DNA of 64,000 nucleotides from Gautieria morchelliformis. Taxonomy: Eukaryota; Basidiomycota; Agaricomycetes; Gomphales; Gomphaceae. Shown here one piece after another: positions 36,543 to 49,372 of this stretch. Location: positions 1 to 64,000 of the forward strand of contig WHVA01000093.1 in NCBI GenBank assembly GCA_015179125.1, written 5' to 3'. Made by a program: the position numbers and the translations under genes. Every line of letters starts with the position of its first letter. Position 1 is the stretch's first letter. The notes below the pieces were generated by a model. That model had not been told where the DNA came from, ran no database searches, and was given only the letters and a program-made list of their open reading frames with translations.

Positions 36543-37970
36543 CTATCGGTAAAAGGAAACCACCTCCGCTTCATTTGTCATGACACCAACGTCTCGCCGA
36601 ACTCGCATTATGTGCGGGTATACAAACTGGTCGTACGTTGTGAGTCAGGTGCACCAAACCCATAACTTTCTTACCTTCTCATCATACTCGTGCATGACTT
36701 CTCCGGCAATAAGTTCCTTGTCCTTGAGTAGATGGCGGTACCACTTGTTCAACGTAAAAAGCTAGCAAAGCCTTAACAATACGGTAAGGTTCAACACGCT
36801 GGTTATACCTGTGCGCTTGTCAGGCCTAACAGAAGGGATATAATTATCCAGTTGCCTGGGGAAACAGCCTGCCAAAGGAGGGCATGCAAAGGTGAATAGG
36901 TTCTGCATCGTGCTCTCAGGGTACCAGCGTTTATATGGCACAAGAATAATGACGCACATAAAAAGCGCCATTTCACCTTCTTCTGGCGCCCAGACACTGA
37001 GTCTTTGGACCCTCCTCGAAGCCTTGGTTTCGGGTGTTGGTGGCTTAGTTCCAAAGAGGAAACACCTGCGACAGCCGTCAAATTTTTTTCTCGCGCCCAA
37101 TGCTGTTGTGAACAGACCATGTGATCAACAACAAATGCGCCGACTGTGACAGAATGCGAGATATCACAGGTGGTGGCTCTGGATGTCCCGTACGATCCAA
37201 ATCATCTCGGTCGACCAATTCAGCGCCCACCGACGAAACAAGGTCCGACCTGTGGAAGAAGTGGTAGTATTTGATACGCGTGAAGAGATACACGCCATTT
37301 AATATGGAGATGGTGACTAGCAGCATTGACGCGAGCGTAGTCTGAGTATCTAATAATAAACATTATGCCGCGCGCGAGTGAGGCTGACTGACGTACCCAG
37401 TCAACCCAAGAACCAGTACTCGGTGCACCAGGGATGTCGATCTCTCCTAGCATGTCCTCCCACCCAATGTCCTCATCCTTGAGGCGCCTCAACTTTGTAT
37501 ACCGCACCACCAGATGTGTGATGTGGAGGACTGCGCCAAGAACGCGCGCAACACTGCGAAGTTCGGGGAGGCGATTCCGTGGTAGATCCTGTATATCATA
37601 TATCATTTGAGATGTCCAGTTCGAGATCCTGCGCACCGCATGGGGGAAGATGAGCAATGAAGTCAACAGAATTGACGCGCACAGCAGACACCGCTTACCG
37701 CTCTGTCACTGGCACCTTCCTGAAGACCCTTCTAGGTGACATTTTGGCACCTTTTGAAATGGGCGTGCCATTTTTTCCGCCACTGGCAGGGTTTCCAACG
37801 CCAATGCTAGAGCGGTTACGAAGTTTGCGCTGCGAGGCGGGGGTGCCATAAGGGGGTGGACGACGGTGGATGGCAGCATCCCAGTCAAAAGGCAGAGAAG
37901 AGGTAAGTGGTGAGCCAGACACACGAGGACGATTGCGGGGCGTTACTGGATCAAATGGGGTAGGAGGCAT
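36543..37970 (-). CDS. NUR1: Nur1-like nuclear rim protein (DUF2418)
   Basis: Minus strand, start ATG 37,970, stop TAG 36,543-36,545. Joined exons read: a Pro/Ser/Arg-rich N-terminus containing LPFDWDAAIHRRPPPYGTP, then KVPVTERISNWTSQMIYDIQ after a splice, a first membrane region (VARVLGAVLHITHLVVRYTK), WVDW, a second (LASMLLVTISILNGVYLFTR), RLSVWAPEEGEMALFM, and the tail LLKDKELIAGEVMHEYDEK spliced to VYPHIMRVRRDVGVMTNEAE. This order matches basidiomycete Nur1/DUF2418 proteins as I know them. Nur1 in yeast sits in the inner nuclear membrane with Heh1/Src1 in the CLIP complex, tethering rDNA and silent chromatin. Assignment is by motif layout; exact internal introns need transcripts. Confidence 0.85.
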
Positions 37971-38078
37971 GGGGGGCAAACGCGTTGTCACAGGTCACGA
38001 CAGTACGTAACCTTTTGGTTCCGCGGCCTTGAGCTTTGCGTCGGAGTTTGGCACCAGCAGGACATCTCTTGTACCCAG

Positions 38079-38563
38079 GTCCAGCATCGTCTTGCTGCAT
38101 GGACGCTAGAATGTATGTCTCCGGACTGGAAACTACCGGACGCAGTAACATGGTTAGTCAGCTTGGAGCTGAGCTTGGGACGAAGCTTCCGTCCTCTGAC
38201 TAGCGTACCCACCAACCCGTCCACCTCCCGCTAGCAGGTCATGCGCTCCGTAGTGGCCTCTGTTCAAGTAGCTAAAGGCTCTGTTCACGCACACGGACCA
38301 TCTACTCCAGCTAGTGCCATAAGGCTCAGAGGTAGCGAACCCTAAACAGAACTGGAAGGGCGAGCGGTAGGGGTAGCGGTATCCCCCTGACGAGAGCTTT
38401 CGTCGGCTCGAAACCGCTGCACATCCGCCTCCCCTAGCAACCCTCTTCCCCAGCTAACAGAGCCCGATCCTCGGAGACGGCTGCCTGCAGCGGGTGCTCT
38501 GCCCAGCGGCGCTCTGCTGGACGCGGCGGCCTTGCGGCTTCGCTCGCAGGCAGCTTGGCTAAG
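38079..38563 (-). repeat. Dispersed repeat, copy 2 (inverted)
   Basis: About 485 bp match 15,384-15,864 in inverted orientation, with many substitutions and small indels. It lies just upstream of NUR1. Copy 2 also carries GAGCGCCGCTGGGCAGA and GGTTTCGAGCCGACGAAAG in its own strand sense. No coding capacity. Confidence 0.9.
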
Positions 38564-39348
38564 GTCCTCCACGTAGCCAACAGGGCATATGCTGTTCGGA
38601 AATACTATTAGGGGATGTCGCTGAACGCATGATAGGAATTGAGTCCCAAACTCTGACTGAAAGGAGGAGAGGTCTGTGGGCAAAGATGCGTCTTGCCTTT
38701 TACGGATTATCCTATTTTTTAAACGTATCATAATCCATTTTCTTACCTTTTCCCTCTGTCTTTGGCTGGTAATACCTGCCGACCCTGCGCATGCGTGGCC
38801 GGGCGTTGTAAAGACTGGCGCCGCTATGGGATTGAATACTTAATGATCGGCTCTTCCATGTAAATACGAGAAAGCGTGGATATTGTTGAAAAATAATCAC
38901 CTGTTGTGATTACTACAGTATAATGTAAGATAGCAGTCTCCGAGTACTCTTTGTACATCACAGTGAACAGTGTAAACCTAGTTCGGATCCCTCTGGCGCT
39001 GACAAGGATGCCAATACTTCAAAATATTCCTTCATAGTCCTTTGATTTGCCGGACGCTGCCCTGCTTGACTAAGTATACGAGGTCCTTGAGCCCCAGGGA
39101 CACAGTATAATAGTGAAAGCATAATATAGTAATACTCTTACTAGTCAGGGAAAGAAGCAAGTCTTGCACTTCGGTTCATCTCAGGAGCTATCTAGATTAA
39201 TATGTGAATTCTCAATTTAACCATCGGGGGAGGTGAATGTTGGAAAGGGTACACCTATTAGACCGTATTGGTCTAGACTCCAGATATTGGCACTACATAC
39301 TTTGGTCATGATATAGGCATCAGACACGTGTGGTCTAGTAAGCCTTCC
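38564..39348. other. No gene seen
   Basis: AT-rich unique sequence with short ORFs lacking motifs. Confidence 0.35.
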
Positions 39349-39780
39349 GAGCTTGACAACCTGCTTGCCTACTAGTGTCTTGAGATGCAGAAATATTGTC
39401 CTTTGCTAGTGTGATGGTAGAGATGGCTAACGCGATTAATAGGCTGCTGGGGATCGATATGGTGAGACGTGCACGTCGCGCCTGCGAAAATCCTGAGCAA
39501 CTATAGCCAAGTTCACGACATCGGTGTTGGTCCAAGTCTGCCAACGGGACGGAGATGGGTCTCAAATACTTTTCAAGTAGCACGAACAGCATATAAGCTT
39601 GTAAGGTTAATATTGTGATTAGAAGTGGGAGAATAAGCCAGTCAGCTAATCGCATTTTATTCTTGCTATCCTGCAGCCTGACACATGTTAGAGAATGGGC
39701 TTGTTTCGGGAATCAGTTAGAGAGCTGTATATAGTCTGTGCAAGATACGTACTTCAAGGCAATGATACCACCCACAACAT
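39349..39780 (-). CDS. Possible small membrane protein, unrecognised
   Basis: A minus-strand frame reads KMRLADWLILPLLITILTLQ, AYMLFVLLEKYLRPISV, then a Cys-containing loop and a second hydrophobic stretch SSLLIALAISTITLAKDN, ending at TAG near 39,340. A GT-AG intron (donor near 39,747) joins an upstream ENVVGGIIALK reading in frame. The sequence looks protein-like but I recognise no family, and the 5' end is undefined. It may be a fragment of a degraded gene. Coordinates are approximate. Confidence 0.3.
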
Positions 39781-40388
39781 TCTCGCTGACTGCTGAACTT
39801 CAAAGTGATTATCTCTGATGCATTAAAATGCAAAAATTACAGCCTAACTTGAAGCCGCATAGTGGCTCGTATGTATACTTATTCACGGCATCAAGACATT
39901 TCATGCAAGTTCCATTGGTCAATGAGAAAGGGTTTTCAATATACACACAGCATTGATAGCGAGTCGACAGTGAGCAGCGAGTGACCGTGTGTCGGTAATT
40001 TCTCCTTTGCTTTGGACGAGAGAGCCCAGCAGTGTATTCTTTGAAAAAGATTGCAACTTGGTCCTGTAAGCACCTGGTGTCTGCCAAACAAGAGGTGTAT
40101 ATGTTTGTAGGCGTCCGTGAGAATCATCGGAGATTCAAATTTGGTTCGAACGCAAAACGCGATTGTTCAAAACCTTGATCGATACCCGACAGCCTCGTCT
40201 CGCTCTCTTCTCGTAAGCTTATTGTTTGAAGCGTTTGAAGCACCTTTCGCTGAGGATTGTTTGCTCCAGCAGCTGTTAAAAGGATTTAACGACCAATCAT
40301 ATCTGTTCCACGACAACCTCGTATACGCTTCACCACGTCTTCCTCTACTACCACCTCTACCAGAACCATCTCCCCTTCGTCGGTTAGC

Positions 40389-41764
40389 ATGGCACAACCA
40401 TCCTCCTCACACCGTGAGCGCGACCGATCTACGCATCACCACCACAGGACAATTTCGTCCACAACTTTACTTTTGGTTCTTTCTCTCATCCTTGCTGTTT
40501 TGGCCGTTATGCTTTCTTTACCATCGTCACAAGCAGTAGCGAACCCAGAGGGTTCAACTTCAAGTGTGTGGGGTTACCTGAGTCCTAAGCGTTCACAAGC
40601 TCTCGTAGCCCGCGAGCATGCCGTCGCTGTACGTGAAGCCGAGGTCGCCCACAGGGAGGCAGAGCTATTGGCAGGATCCCCAGGTGGCGTCGCCCCATTG
40701 TCTTGCCCACCTATACCATCGCCGTCTTCTGCATCTGCTCCTCCATCTCCTATGATATTCGTAGAACCACCCATCCAGACCGTTATTAAGGAGGTGGTCA
40801 AAGAGGTTGAGGCCTTGGGCCCTCCAAGTTGGTGGAAGGATGCTGGTGTTCGCGTCGAGGAACTTCTTGAGCGTGAATCCAGAATTTCCGAACGTGAGAA
40901 GGATGTGGGAAGACGGGAAGAGAACATTGGCCGGCGGGAAACCGACGCTTCTCGTCGAGAAACCTGGATTATGGAACAACTCATGTCCGTTAACCATCCA
41001 TCTCATTCCTGATTTTCAAAATAACTCTCTCGAACAGTTCCTTAGGAAATGAGCCTGGTCACGCTGTAGAAGAGGAGATCATTTACGATTCTGGATCCGC
41101 CAGGCGGAAGCCAAAGGTACCGCCATTTACGCGTGCCCGAGCCTCCGAGTTCTGAGACGAAGAGTTTAAAAGGATTAAAATGGACCCCGCACCCTAGTAC
41201 ATACCTCGCCCACTTTCGTCTTGTCTTGTATAACCCCATGTATAGTTCGTACTCTTTTCCCATCCGCACCCACCCCCATGCCTTCTCCCCCATATCTCCC
41301 TTTATCCTTCCTCTTCGTCCGGGCTTGGGGGTGGGCCTTTTCTTGGCCTGCATGGTTTGGCTGACGGGCTTGTATCACAGGAGCTTCCACCATTAATTTC
41401 TATCACTGAAACGAAGATGAAGACTGTTACACACACTGTTCCCCCAATGACTCAAATCGAAATCCATACTCAAACAGAGACCGTGACTCTTCCTCCAGCA
41501 GCTCACACTCGAGGTGCTGCGCACCCAGCCCCAGCGGAGCATGTTCGCACAGGTCCGCCCGTATTCGTCGGACGCCCTACAACTGCTGTCGAAGTTGTCC
41601 AAGAGAGTATCTCACTCCCTCCGCCTGAGGTCGTATCAGAAGAAGTTGACGAGATAATAGAGGATTTTGATGATTCAAGAGCCAGGGAGGACCGTACGGT
41701 GACCGTCGTTCAGAGACCCAGGCAGACTAGGCGACCAACTCGATGGTTCGGCGGAAGGTGGTAA
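40389..41764 (+). CDS. Membrane-anchored coiled-coil protein, conserved family not recognised
   Basis: Three exons: 40,389-40,988; 41,054-41,116; 41,381-41,764; 348 residues. A His/Arg-rich N-terminus is followed by one membrane helix (TTLLLVLSLILAVLAVMLSL). Then come charged coiled-coil stretches with repeated REA/RRE heptads (AREHAVAVREAEVAHREAEL and SEREKDVGRREENIGRRETD) separated by a Pro-rich part. A C-terminal region contains ETKMKTVTHTVPPMTQIEIH and a basic end. The signal-anchor position suggests a type II membrane protein with a long luminal or extracytosolic coiled coil, or the reverse. The second intron is long (264 bp) for this locus, so an extra exon may be missed. Confidence 0.7.
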
Positions 41765-43077
41765 TTTGCTTGCGGCCTTCTCCGCCGATTTCTGTCACGA
41801 ACCGTAATGCTTGACGAACGTTCATGCTCCTCTTCTTTGAACATTTTCTACCCACGCTTGCTTCTTTATCTGTCATATAGTTTTCAGTCGCCACTATGTT
41901 TTGATGTCGCGCTCTGTTGTTACCTTGGATATCAGGAATCTCCATGTTTTCTTCTCCTCAATCTACTGCCGTGTACCTACCCATCCTATGCAGTATGCAG
42001 ACCTGGTTTAGGTGTGAATCACGGGGTATTAAATAAGCCTTGAGTAGCTTTTGACTGCGGCTGGTCGGCAGCTTCGATGGATGGGCACGGGGCAAAGGAA
42101 TCCAATTACACTATCGCTCCGGGGTCGGATCCAAAGCAAACATACACAAGAACTTGAAAGCTTGGGTAAAGGTCTAAAGAGGCCGCGTCAAGAAGCTCTG
42201 TGGATATCGTGCCTCGCTATTAAACCGGGCTAAAGGTAACCGCGAGTGTCGCGGGAGACAACTTGGTCGAGACAGCGTTCTGGCAACCTGCAACCCCTAC
42301 GTCCTGAAGGGGTACTAAAACTTTGGGCAATTGCATAACCAGGCTTGCCCCATTATATTAGCACCGTGGAGGCCCTCGACCAGCAGACTGGCTTACAGGT
42401 GAATAACGTCACTGGGCCGAGTATCGCTAGGGTGCTGCTCCGAGATGCGAGAGGTTCTGTGAACACCAGTCTCATCAAGGGTCGAAAGGACCGAGAATCG
42501 GACCAGCTTGAGTACCTCGATGGTCAGTTTTAACCACAAGTGACAGCTTCGGGATTAACTATGGGCCGAGGTACTTATGTTCCCAGTCACGGGCAGCAAC
42601 GGAATAACTCGCCCGGTAAAATGTATAGTCGGTGAGTGCAAATCTTCCTGGACGCCTGCTGACTTGAAAGGAAGCTAGCGAAAGATCCTCTGGCGCCGCC
42701 GGGATGAAAACCGGTGCTGATTATTCGTAACTTTCATGCAGGCATATTCACAGTCGAAAGATAAATAAAATTACGCACAGGAAGCACATAATGCACATAC
42801 GACGCCTCGCGCTATTAGCAAGCAGCATCAAGCATCATAGGAATTGATCTTGCAGCTATGTTTGTCTCAGAGTTAAGAGATCAGGCCGCGAAACTGAGTA
42901 TTATCCGTTACCCGTTGCATGGTTCTTCTCTTTTATAAGCTGGAAGCAGGCCATATTATCCCTAGAATGTTTATCCGAGAGAACGACGGTACTAGTTTGA
43001 CTATAAACTCAGACGTGACAGTGTGACAACGCGTGCTTTCTTGTTGAACACGTCGCGCCCAAATTCTCGTCAATCTT
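41765..43077. other. Gene-poor region of 1.3 kb
   Basis: Nothing coding could be supported. Short ORFs at 42,051-42,233 and 42,345-42,533 have no motif. GCGAGTGTCGCGGG near 42,240 is a small GC-rich inverted repeat. The last part is presumably the RPA1 promoter. Confidence 0.4.
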
Positions 43078-45370
43078 ATGGACGTTGATTATCATCTCAC
43101 CGCTGGTGCATGCGCCCAAATTACCCAATTGGAGACGACTGCGGAAACCTGCAGCATGCAGCCCACCGTCCAGTTCCTCTCTATCAAGAAGCTCCCTCCT
43201 GCTCCGGGCACGCCGAATCTAGATCGATATCGTCTCATTATCTCAGACGGTGTACACTTTGTGCAAGCAATGCTTGCCACACAACTGAATGAGCTTGTGG
43301 AAAAAGATATTCTGAAGAAACATGCCGTGGCCGTTGTGGAGAAATTCACTTCCAATATCGTACAACAGAAGCGGTATGTCTCTGTGTCTCAGCGATTGTA
43401 TGCCTAATATACCCTCTGGGCATTTGATCTAGCCTTATCATCGTTTTGGGGATGCGAATTCTCGGCATAGCCAGTGAAAAACTTGGTAACCCACAAGGCC
43501 TCGACACTGCAAGTATGGCATCTACAACCAATCCCGGCAGTGGCCCAAGCCGCAACCCTGCCGCAGCTGCAGCCGCCAACAACCCAGCCCAACCCTCTCC
43601 GCAACCCCCCCGCGCCCCTCAGACCAGCACTGTGGAGCGATCTGCTCCCATATTTCCGATTGAAGGTCTAAGCCCTTATCAACATAAGTGGACTATCAAA
43701 GCGCGAGTTACACAAAAGTCTGACATAAAACATTGGTCAAACGCCAAGGGAGAAGGCAAGCTATTTAGCATGACACTTATGGACGAAACCGGAGAGATCA
43801 AGGCAACGGGATTCAACCAAGTGGTTGACGATCTCTTTGACCGAGTAGAAGAAGGGAAAGTGTATTTCATCTCCCGTGCTCGAGTGAACATGGCGAAAAA
43901 GAAGTTCAGTCATCTTTCCAACCAGTACGAACTTAGTCTTGAACGGGCCACTGAGATAGAAGAGGTGTGCATGTTCACTTCAGCCAGGGACCTTACTTAT
44001 GATATCAATCTGGCAGTGTCTCGACCATACAGATGTCCCAGTAATTAAGTATAACTTTGTGGAGTTGAAGGACTTGGAGACAGTAGCCAAAGATTCTATT
44101 TGCGGTAAATAATGGATCTGAAGTCCTCTGCATTTTTCTCATTGATCCTCAGATGTCATCGGTGTGGTGAAGGATGCTCACGAGCTAGGGGAAATCATCT
44201 CGAAGTCGACACAGAAGACGGCATGTCTCACTTTGATTTGAACTTACGACAGAACTAAACTATTTTCTTATTCGTTAGATTCCCAAGCGAGAGCTGACAC
44301 TCGTCGACAGGTCTGGTTTCTCTGTGCGACTCACTCTCTGGGGAGAACAAGCGAAAAAATACACCACCACTGATCAGCCCATTATAGCGCTGAAAGGGGT
44401 GAAAGTGGGAGATTTTGGAGGTGTGTATTTGTGGAGCCGGCCTCGAGTCATTTCCTTGACACACATTCTCAGGGAGGTCTCTTTCAATGTTCAGTTCCAC
44501 CACGATGGCAATCAATCCCGATATCACGGAAGCCCACGCCCTCAGAGGATGGTACGGTTGCCAAGGCTCTTTAACATGTCTAGATGATAACAGATAGCTC
44601 CAGGTTCGATTCGTCTGGATCAGAGGCCCATTTCCAGTCACATAGTAGCGCGCTAAGCGGGGGCGCTGGTCTGGGTGCCGGTATCAATCTTACCGAACTT
44701 CGGACAACTCAAGAAGTCAAGGATATGAACCTCGGTCAAGACAAACCAGACTACTTCTCGACGAGGATCATTGTCACTCTCATCAAAACGGAGAACTTGT
44801 CATATCCTGCTTGCCCTTCGGATGGTTGTAACAAGAAGGTTACGGAGGATGTGGATGGTTGGAAATGTGAGAAGTGTGACCGCACTTATGAGCGTCCAGA
44901 GTATCGGTCAGTCGACAAGATATGCCGTCCTGGTTTGACCACTGAGATCCATGCCCCGCTAGCTACCTAGTAACCTTTTCTGCAGCCGACCACACCGGTC
45001 AATTATGGCTGCAGGGCTTCAACGAAGTCGGGTTGGCAATTTTTGGCATGTCCGCAAACGACCTCAAGGCGTTAGAGGCAGGTACATTCTTCATACCATA
45101 TACAGCAACCTCATACTGTCTCGCTAGGACCAAGACAAAGAAGCTCACGAAAACACGGTTAAGAAGGTCATCTCTCAGACATTCAATGTGGCCTGCCGGG
45201 CAAAGCAAGACACTTTCAATGTGAGTGTAGTTTGACGTACGCAGCAGGGTTGTGTCATAACGCGTTTCCAGGACACCACTCGCATCCGTTATGGCATTAA
45301 CCGGATAGCGCCTCTGGAGTTTACCGCGGACACCCAGCAAATACTCGATAAACTTAACGCCTTCCTTTAG
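43078..45370 (+). CDS. RFA1: Replication protein A large subunit (RPA1/Rfa1)
   Basis: A multi-exon gene from ATG 43,078 to TAG 45,368-45,370. Domain order fits RPA70: N-terminal OB fold (PTVQFLSIKKLP, YRLIISDGVHFVQAMLATQL), a Pro/Ala/Ser/Gln linker, DBD-A (SPYQHKWTIKARVTQKSDIK, GEIKATGFNQV), DBD-B (VPVIKYNFVELKDLE, RSGFSVRLTLWGEQA), and DBD-C with the zinc site CPSDGC...CEKC and then YLVTFSAADHTGQLWLQGFN. The last exon encodes RIRYGINRIAPLEF. RPA binds single-stranded DNA in replication, recombination and checkpoint signalling in the nucleus. The gene looks complete. It ends 252 bp from the convergent IDO gene. Confidence 0.97.
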
Positions 45371-45622
45371 TTTCGCACACATGTATCATTTAGTCCTGTT
45401 ACAGTAACGTATGGCAGTTCGTTTTTGCTCCACGGCTGCAGATGAGGGCCGATATCAGGTCCGATCGGAAGGCTAGCCCTGAGCCACCCGATCAAGGCTG
45501 ATGCTGTCACTGGTTTCGTATTAAGGAGACTTGCTAAATAAGCTACATGGCCTCGACAGGAATGTAGGTACGACAAGGACTGACCATAAAATTATGAAAG
45601 CAGCTGCTGTTTCATATCGTAA

Positions 45623-47182
45623 TTAACTAATATTGCCTTGGAGCACAGCCCGGGAGGTAGCATCGCGCGATGCCTTTAGTAGGCATGATAGCTCATTCCC
45701 CCCTGTTCCTCGTATGGGCTTTCGTACGGCGTCTTCGCGTTGCAAAGTCTCCATCATGGCGCCAACAGGACATCCACTATCCATGGCTGCCGCGGAACGC
45801 GACATGGAAACAACGTATAGGCACGCGATGCGCATGTGTAAATCGCGAAAGCGTTTCAACGCAAGTACGACAGAATCATATGGTTGTCGGAGTGTGGGAG
45901 AACATCGGGCGAGTTCTCTAATAGGCCGTTGATGGGATGCGAGATGCAGAAGGAACTCTTGGTGCTTGCCAGGCATATATTTCCGCATCCGTGTCATGAA
46001 CGTGTGGTCTGCCCGGCGATTTTGTTCAGAGGGCAGGGGAAGACGTGTTTTGGTGAGCTGGTGATCTACATCTAGGAACACATCAAGAGCATGCCTTCAG
46101 AGAGACAGGGTCAGGTCGAAACTTGTGGTCTGCGGCTAAACTCACATGGTAGAGGACTGCCCTGCGGAAGGACCACTAAGTTCGAGATGCCGGGAAGGAT
46201 CTACACCTTCGTATCTCCATCCGAGGGAGTCGGGACCATTCGCATCGCTTCCTCGGAACCATGGCCGAATGTCAAAGTAAAAGGCATGTGGGTCGCATGT
46301 AGCTCGGACGGATTTCAATATAGTCGTCAGTTCATCAACTATTGTGGATAATCGGCGAAGAGAGTCTGCGATTTGGTCGACAACATGGGGGTCTTCGGTA
46401 GAGGAGAGATTGTTGTAGTCAGTGATTATGCGGAGGGCCTCGACACCCCGTAGCTCGATGCTGGCACAACAAACATAAAAACTTTGTTCGTCTGGCCCTC
46501 CGGTGAATAATGTTTGAGGTCGGAGGTTCTCGGGTGCAAGTGGTTTACTAGGATCCACGAGAGCCCAGTTCCATAAGACGGTGTCTGCGAAAGTTAAGAT
46601 AGGAGCGATGCCCAGGACATCGGAAACGGACACGAGCGGGACGGCCAGAGATGCCGGTACCACCAAGCGCTCTGACCGGGCAGAAGGTGGAATGGAGTGC
46701 ATGTAGAAATGCACGAGGAACGCCAGAACGTGATGGGCACGCCTGAGGCACCGTGCACTGCTGTGCAATGTATCGGTGGGTAGCACTGGGGCCTGATAAG
46801 GAGAGATTTGAACGGTCAACCACAATGGTGGTAAAAATAAATAAAAAAATTTACGCACATTCCGAAGCTGCGAGCGCCACCTTCGGCTACTCTCTCGGCG
46901 AGTGATGGCTTCTGGGCTCTCATCTTCTCCCAGACTCAATGAGTCACGGGCAGAAGCAAGAGCCAGCTCCCATAGATCAAAGGCTGGAGGAAGACGGTCC
47001 AGTGGGGGCCTGTCGGGCAAAAATCCTGTGGACGAGTCCATATCAAAATCGTGAAGCTGCCTGGGGCAGGAGTCGTTAACCGGAGTGCGAGAGGCAGCTT
47101 TGGAGTGATAGGACCATGTGAGTTCGGACAGCATGTCGCGAAGGAAGGACGCGCTGGGATATACGAGGGACACGAAGGACAT
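45623..47182 (-). CDS. Indoleamine 2,3-dioxygenase
   Basis: Three exons: 46,859-47,182; 46,146-46,792; 45,623-46,094, with introns of 66 and 51 bp; 480 residues. Motifs: GFLPDRPPLDRLPPAFDLWE, RRWRSQLRN, SVSDVLGIAPILTFADTVLW, TGGPDEQSFYVCCASIELRG, AFYFDIRPWFRG, LSGPSAGQSSTM, FLDVDHQ, YMPGKHQEFLLHL, LKRFRDLHMRIACLYVV (the His here fits the haem ligand) and GTGGNELSCLLKASRD. IDO opens the indole ring of L-tryptophan to give N-formylkynurenine, feeding the kynurenine/NAD route. Fungi often have several IDO paralogues; which one this is cannot be told. ATG 47,182 is the first in-frame ATG; a later one near the GFLP motif is possible. Confidence 0.95.
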
Positions 47183-48614
47183 GTCGACCGTTGGGAGTTG
47201 GGGGAATTGGGGGCAAGGGAGGATGAACGACAAAAAAATCGAGCATCGCCTGATATAAGAGTCAGAGTGGTGCAGGATCACACAATACAAGGGTGACTAA
47301 AATGCTTCATGATCCTGCAAAGATTCCTTTCATTCGTGTCCATGCCGGAATTCAGTGCCCATTCAAAGGGAGTTGCCTAGCACGCTGTGCACATGGCCTA
47401 ATTGCAATCACCGATGTCAAGACGAAAATTGAAAAAGGCATTGCGCGCGAACACAGGCGACGCCACGCAGCTGTCTGGCGCCTCAGGCCAAGGATAATCT
47501 GGTCCCCAAAACCAAGCTAAGCCACCTTTCATGGAGTGCAACACGGGGCATCACCTCGGCTATTACGTCGGAGCTAGGGGTCACAGCCTTTCTCTTGAAG
47601 CTCGGAATGCCATAGAGCGTTAGTGAGTTGCTTGTGGGTAAAACGGAGCAGCCGAAAGGGATCTTCGCGAACAGAGGACGGATTAGTGTGTGAGGGCTTT
47701 GGTCCGGAAGAGGGACGAAAGCAGTTCGCACCAGTTTGTCCAAGGTTTAGGTTCAATCACAAGAGTGATTGCGCACTAGTAGTACAGCCACGACGTGGTC
47801 GCCCCCCGCCCACCGTGCTGGTGTGCCTCCGGCCGCATGACAGCAGCCGCATGCTGGAGTTACTAAACAGATTCTGCTAAGTCGGGGTTGCCTCGTGCTG
47901 GTATATACTCTTTCATCAAGTCATTAAAAAATATCGTGGGCTCCCCCTTGTACTTTCAGCGTCTTGCATGCCGCCCCTGCAGCGCTGCAGCGCAGCTTCT
48001 GAGCTGACGCCCTGCTTCCTCTCCGCATCTGAATCAGAGCTGCTTTCTTGGGCTTTATCTCAGCATTATCTGTCCGAGATCCCTTACTCGCGCCAGGGCA
48101 AGGCACGGCAAGGCTTGCGTGCAATATCTTGGGCCATCTTGCTGAGGCCTCATTGGTGACATCGGCGGGACGGCTAGTGGTTTGTTTGATCTCTCAGACT
48201 GCTGCCCCGCGAGCGTCTCGCCTGTCCATGCGGATCGGTCCTTGGTCTTCCAAGATACGCAAACCCTACAAAGATTCCGGCTACTGGGGTATTGCGTTTG
48301 AATTTACGAGGTTGCGTCGTCGTCAAAATGACTCAGTCCATTTGTAATTCCCTCAAGTTCCTGACATTGACGTCTGCTCCGAGGATGGACACCGTCTATA
48401 TGGGATACGTCGGCCATCGCCGTCACCAATGTTTCATGAATGCAACTCTTGAGGCTGATTAATTTCTGACAGAGTTACGAAACTAAACCGCATGACTAGA
48501 AACACTTTCCTGTGACCGTCCAGTGGATCAGGCAAGTCACAGATGTGCCAGCGCAGGGTCGGTGGCGTTTATTTTGCAGATCCAATCGGCACTTGGCGGG
48601 AGATGCTACGGAAG
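47183..48614. other. No gene supported
   Basis: Short ORFs on both strands (for example 47,623-47,880 plus and 48,048-48,347 plus) show no family motif. The sequence is unique as far as I can see. Confidence 0.4.
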
Positions 48615-48910
48615 TTCATCAAGTCCATGACAGGATCCAAATGGTACCAGTTTTTCCCTGGCAATAACACCATACGCGGGCGGCATGAGCTGAAATGAAC
48701 ACCCGTGAATAAAAATTATTTTTGACCTAGACGACATGAAATACGACCGTACACACTGCCCCATCAAGTCCATGACAGGATCCGAATGGCACCAGTTTTT
48801 CCCTCGCATGTAAATACGCGGGCGGCATGAGCTGAAATGAACACTAGTGAATAAAAATACTTTTGTCAAGTCAGGGACTTACTAGACGACATGAAATACG
48901 ACCGTACACC
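48615..48910. repeat. Direct tandem repeat, about 147-bp unit, two copies
   Basis: TCAAGTCCATGACAGGATCC begins copy 1 (about 48,618) and copy 2 (about 48,764). Both copies share ACCAGTTTTTCCCT, CGCGGGCGGCATGAGCTGAA, GTGAATAAAAAT and GACGACATGAAATACGACCG. The copies differ by a few indels (about 18 extra bases near 48,870 in copy 2). Confidence 0.93.
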
Positions 48911-49372
48911 AACACGCTGCGCTTACGTTGCTTAATTAGTCGACTCACGTAATGGGTCGCGCGTGGAAACAATACAGCAGGGCGGGCCAAATTGGACCTC
49001 GAGTGATCTAGGGCACCCCGCTTAGCGATACTATTGAGTGGCACGTAAGCTGGAGCTCCATAACGACCTGTTGTCACTTGCCTGCACTGTGATAATAACT
49101 CGTCTCAGCGCCTGCTGCGTCGACAGCGGTCAATGTTACGTGGCACAACTGAGATAACTTGGACAAGAGCAATACCACCCGACTTACATAACCCGCTATG
49201 TCCGACACTCCGCTACCCCGCACTATTCTACCCCGCACAAGCCATAGCCGCCCAAGATTGATGGCAAGGTGTGACATTTGTGTGTCTCTGTTTGACACTT
49301 CCGCTGCCGGTGCTCGTATCCACCACTAATCGACGACGCTCTAATCACAGTGAGATGCCCACTCACCATAAT
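48911..49372. other. No gene seen
   Basis: Unique sequence without coding motifs. Confidence 0.35.
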
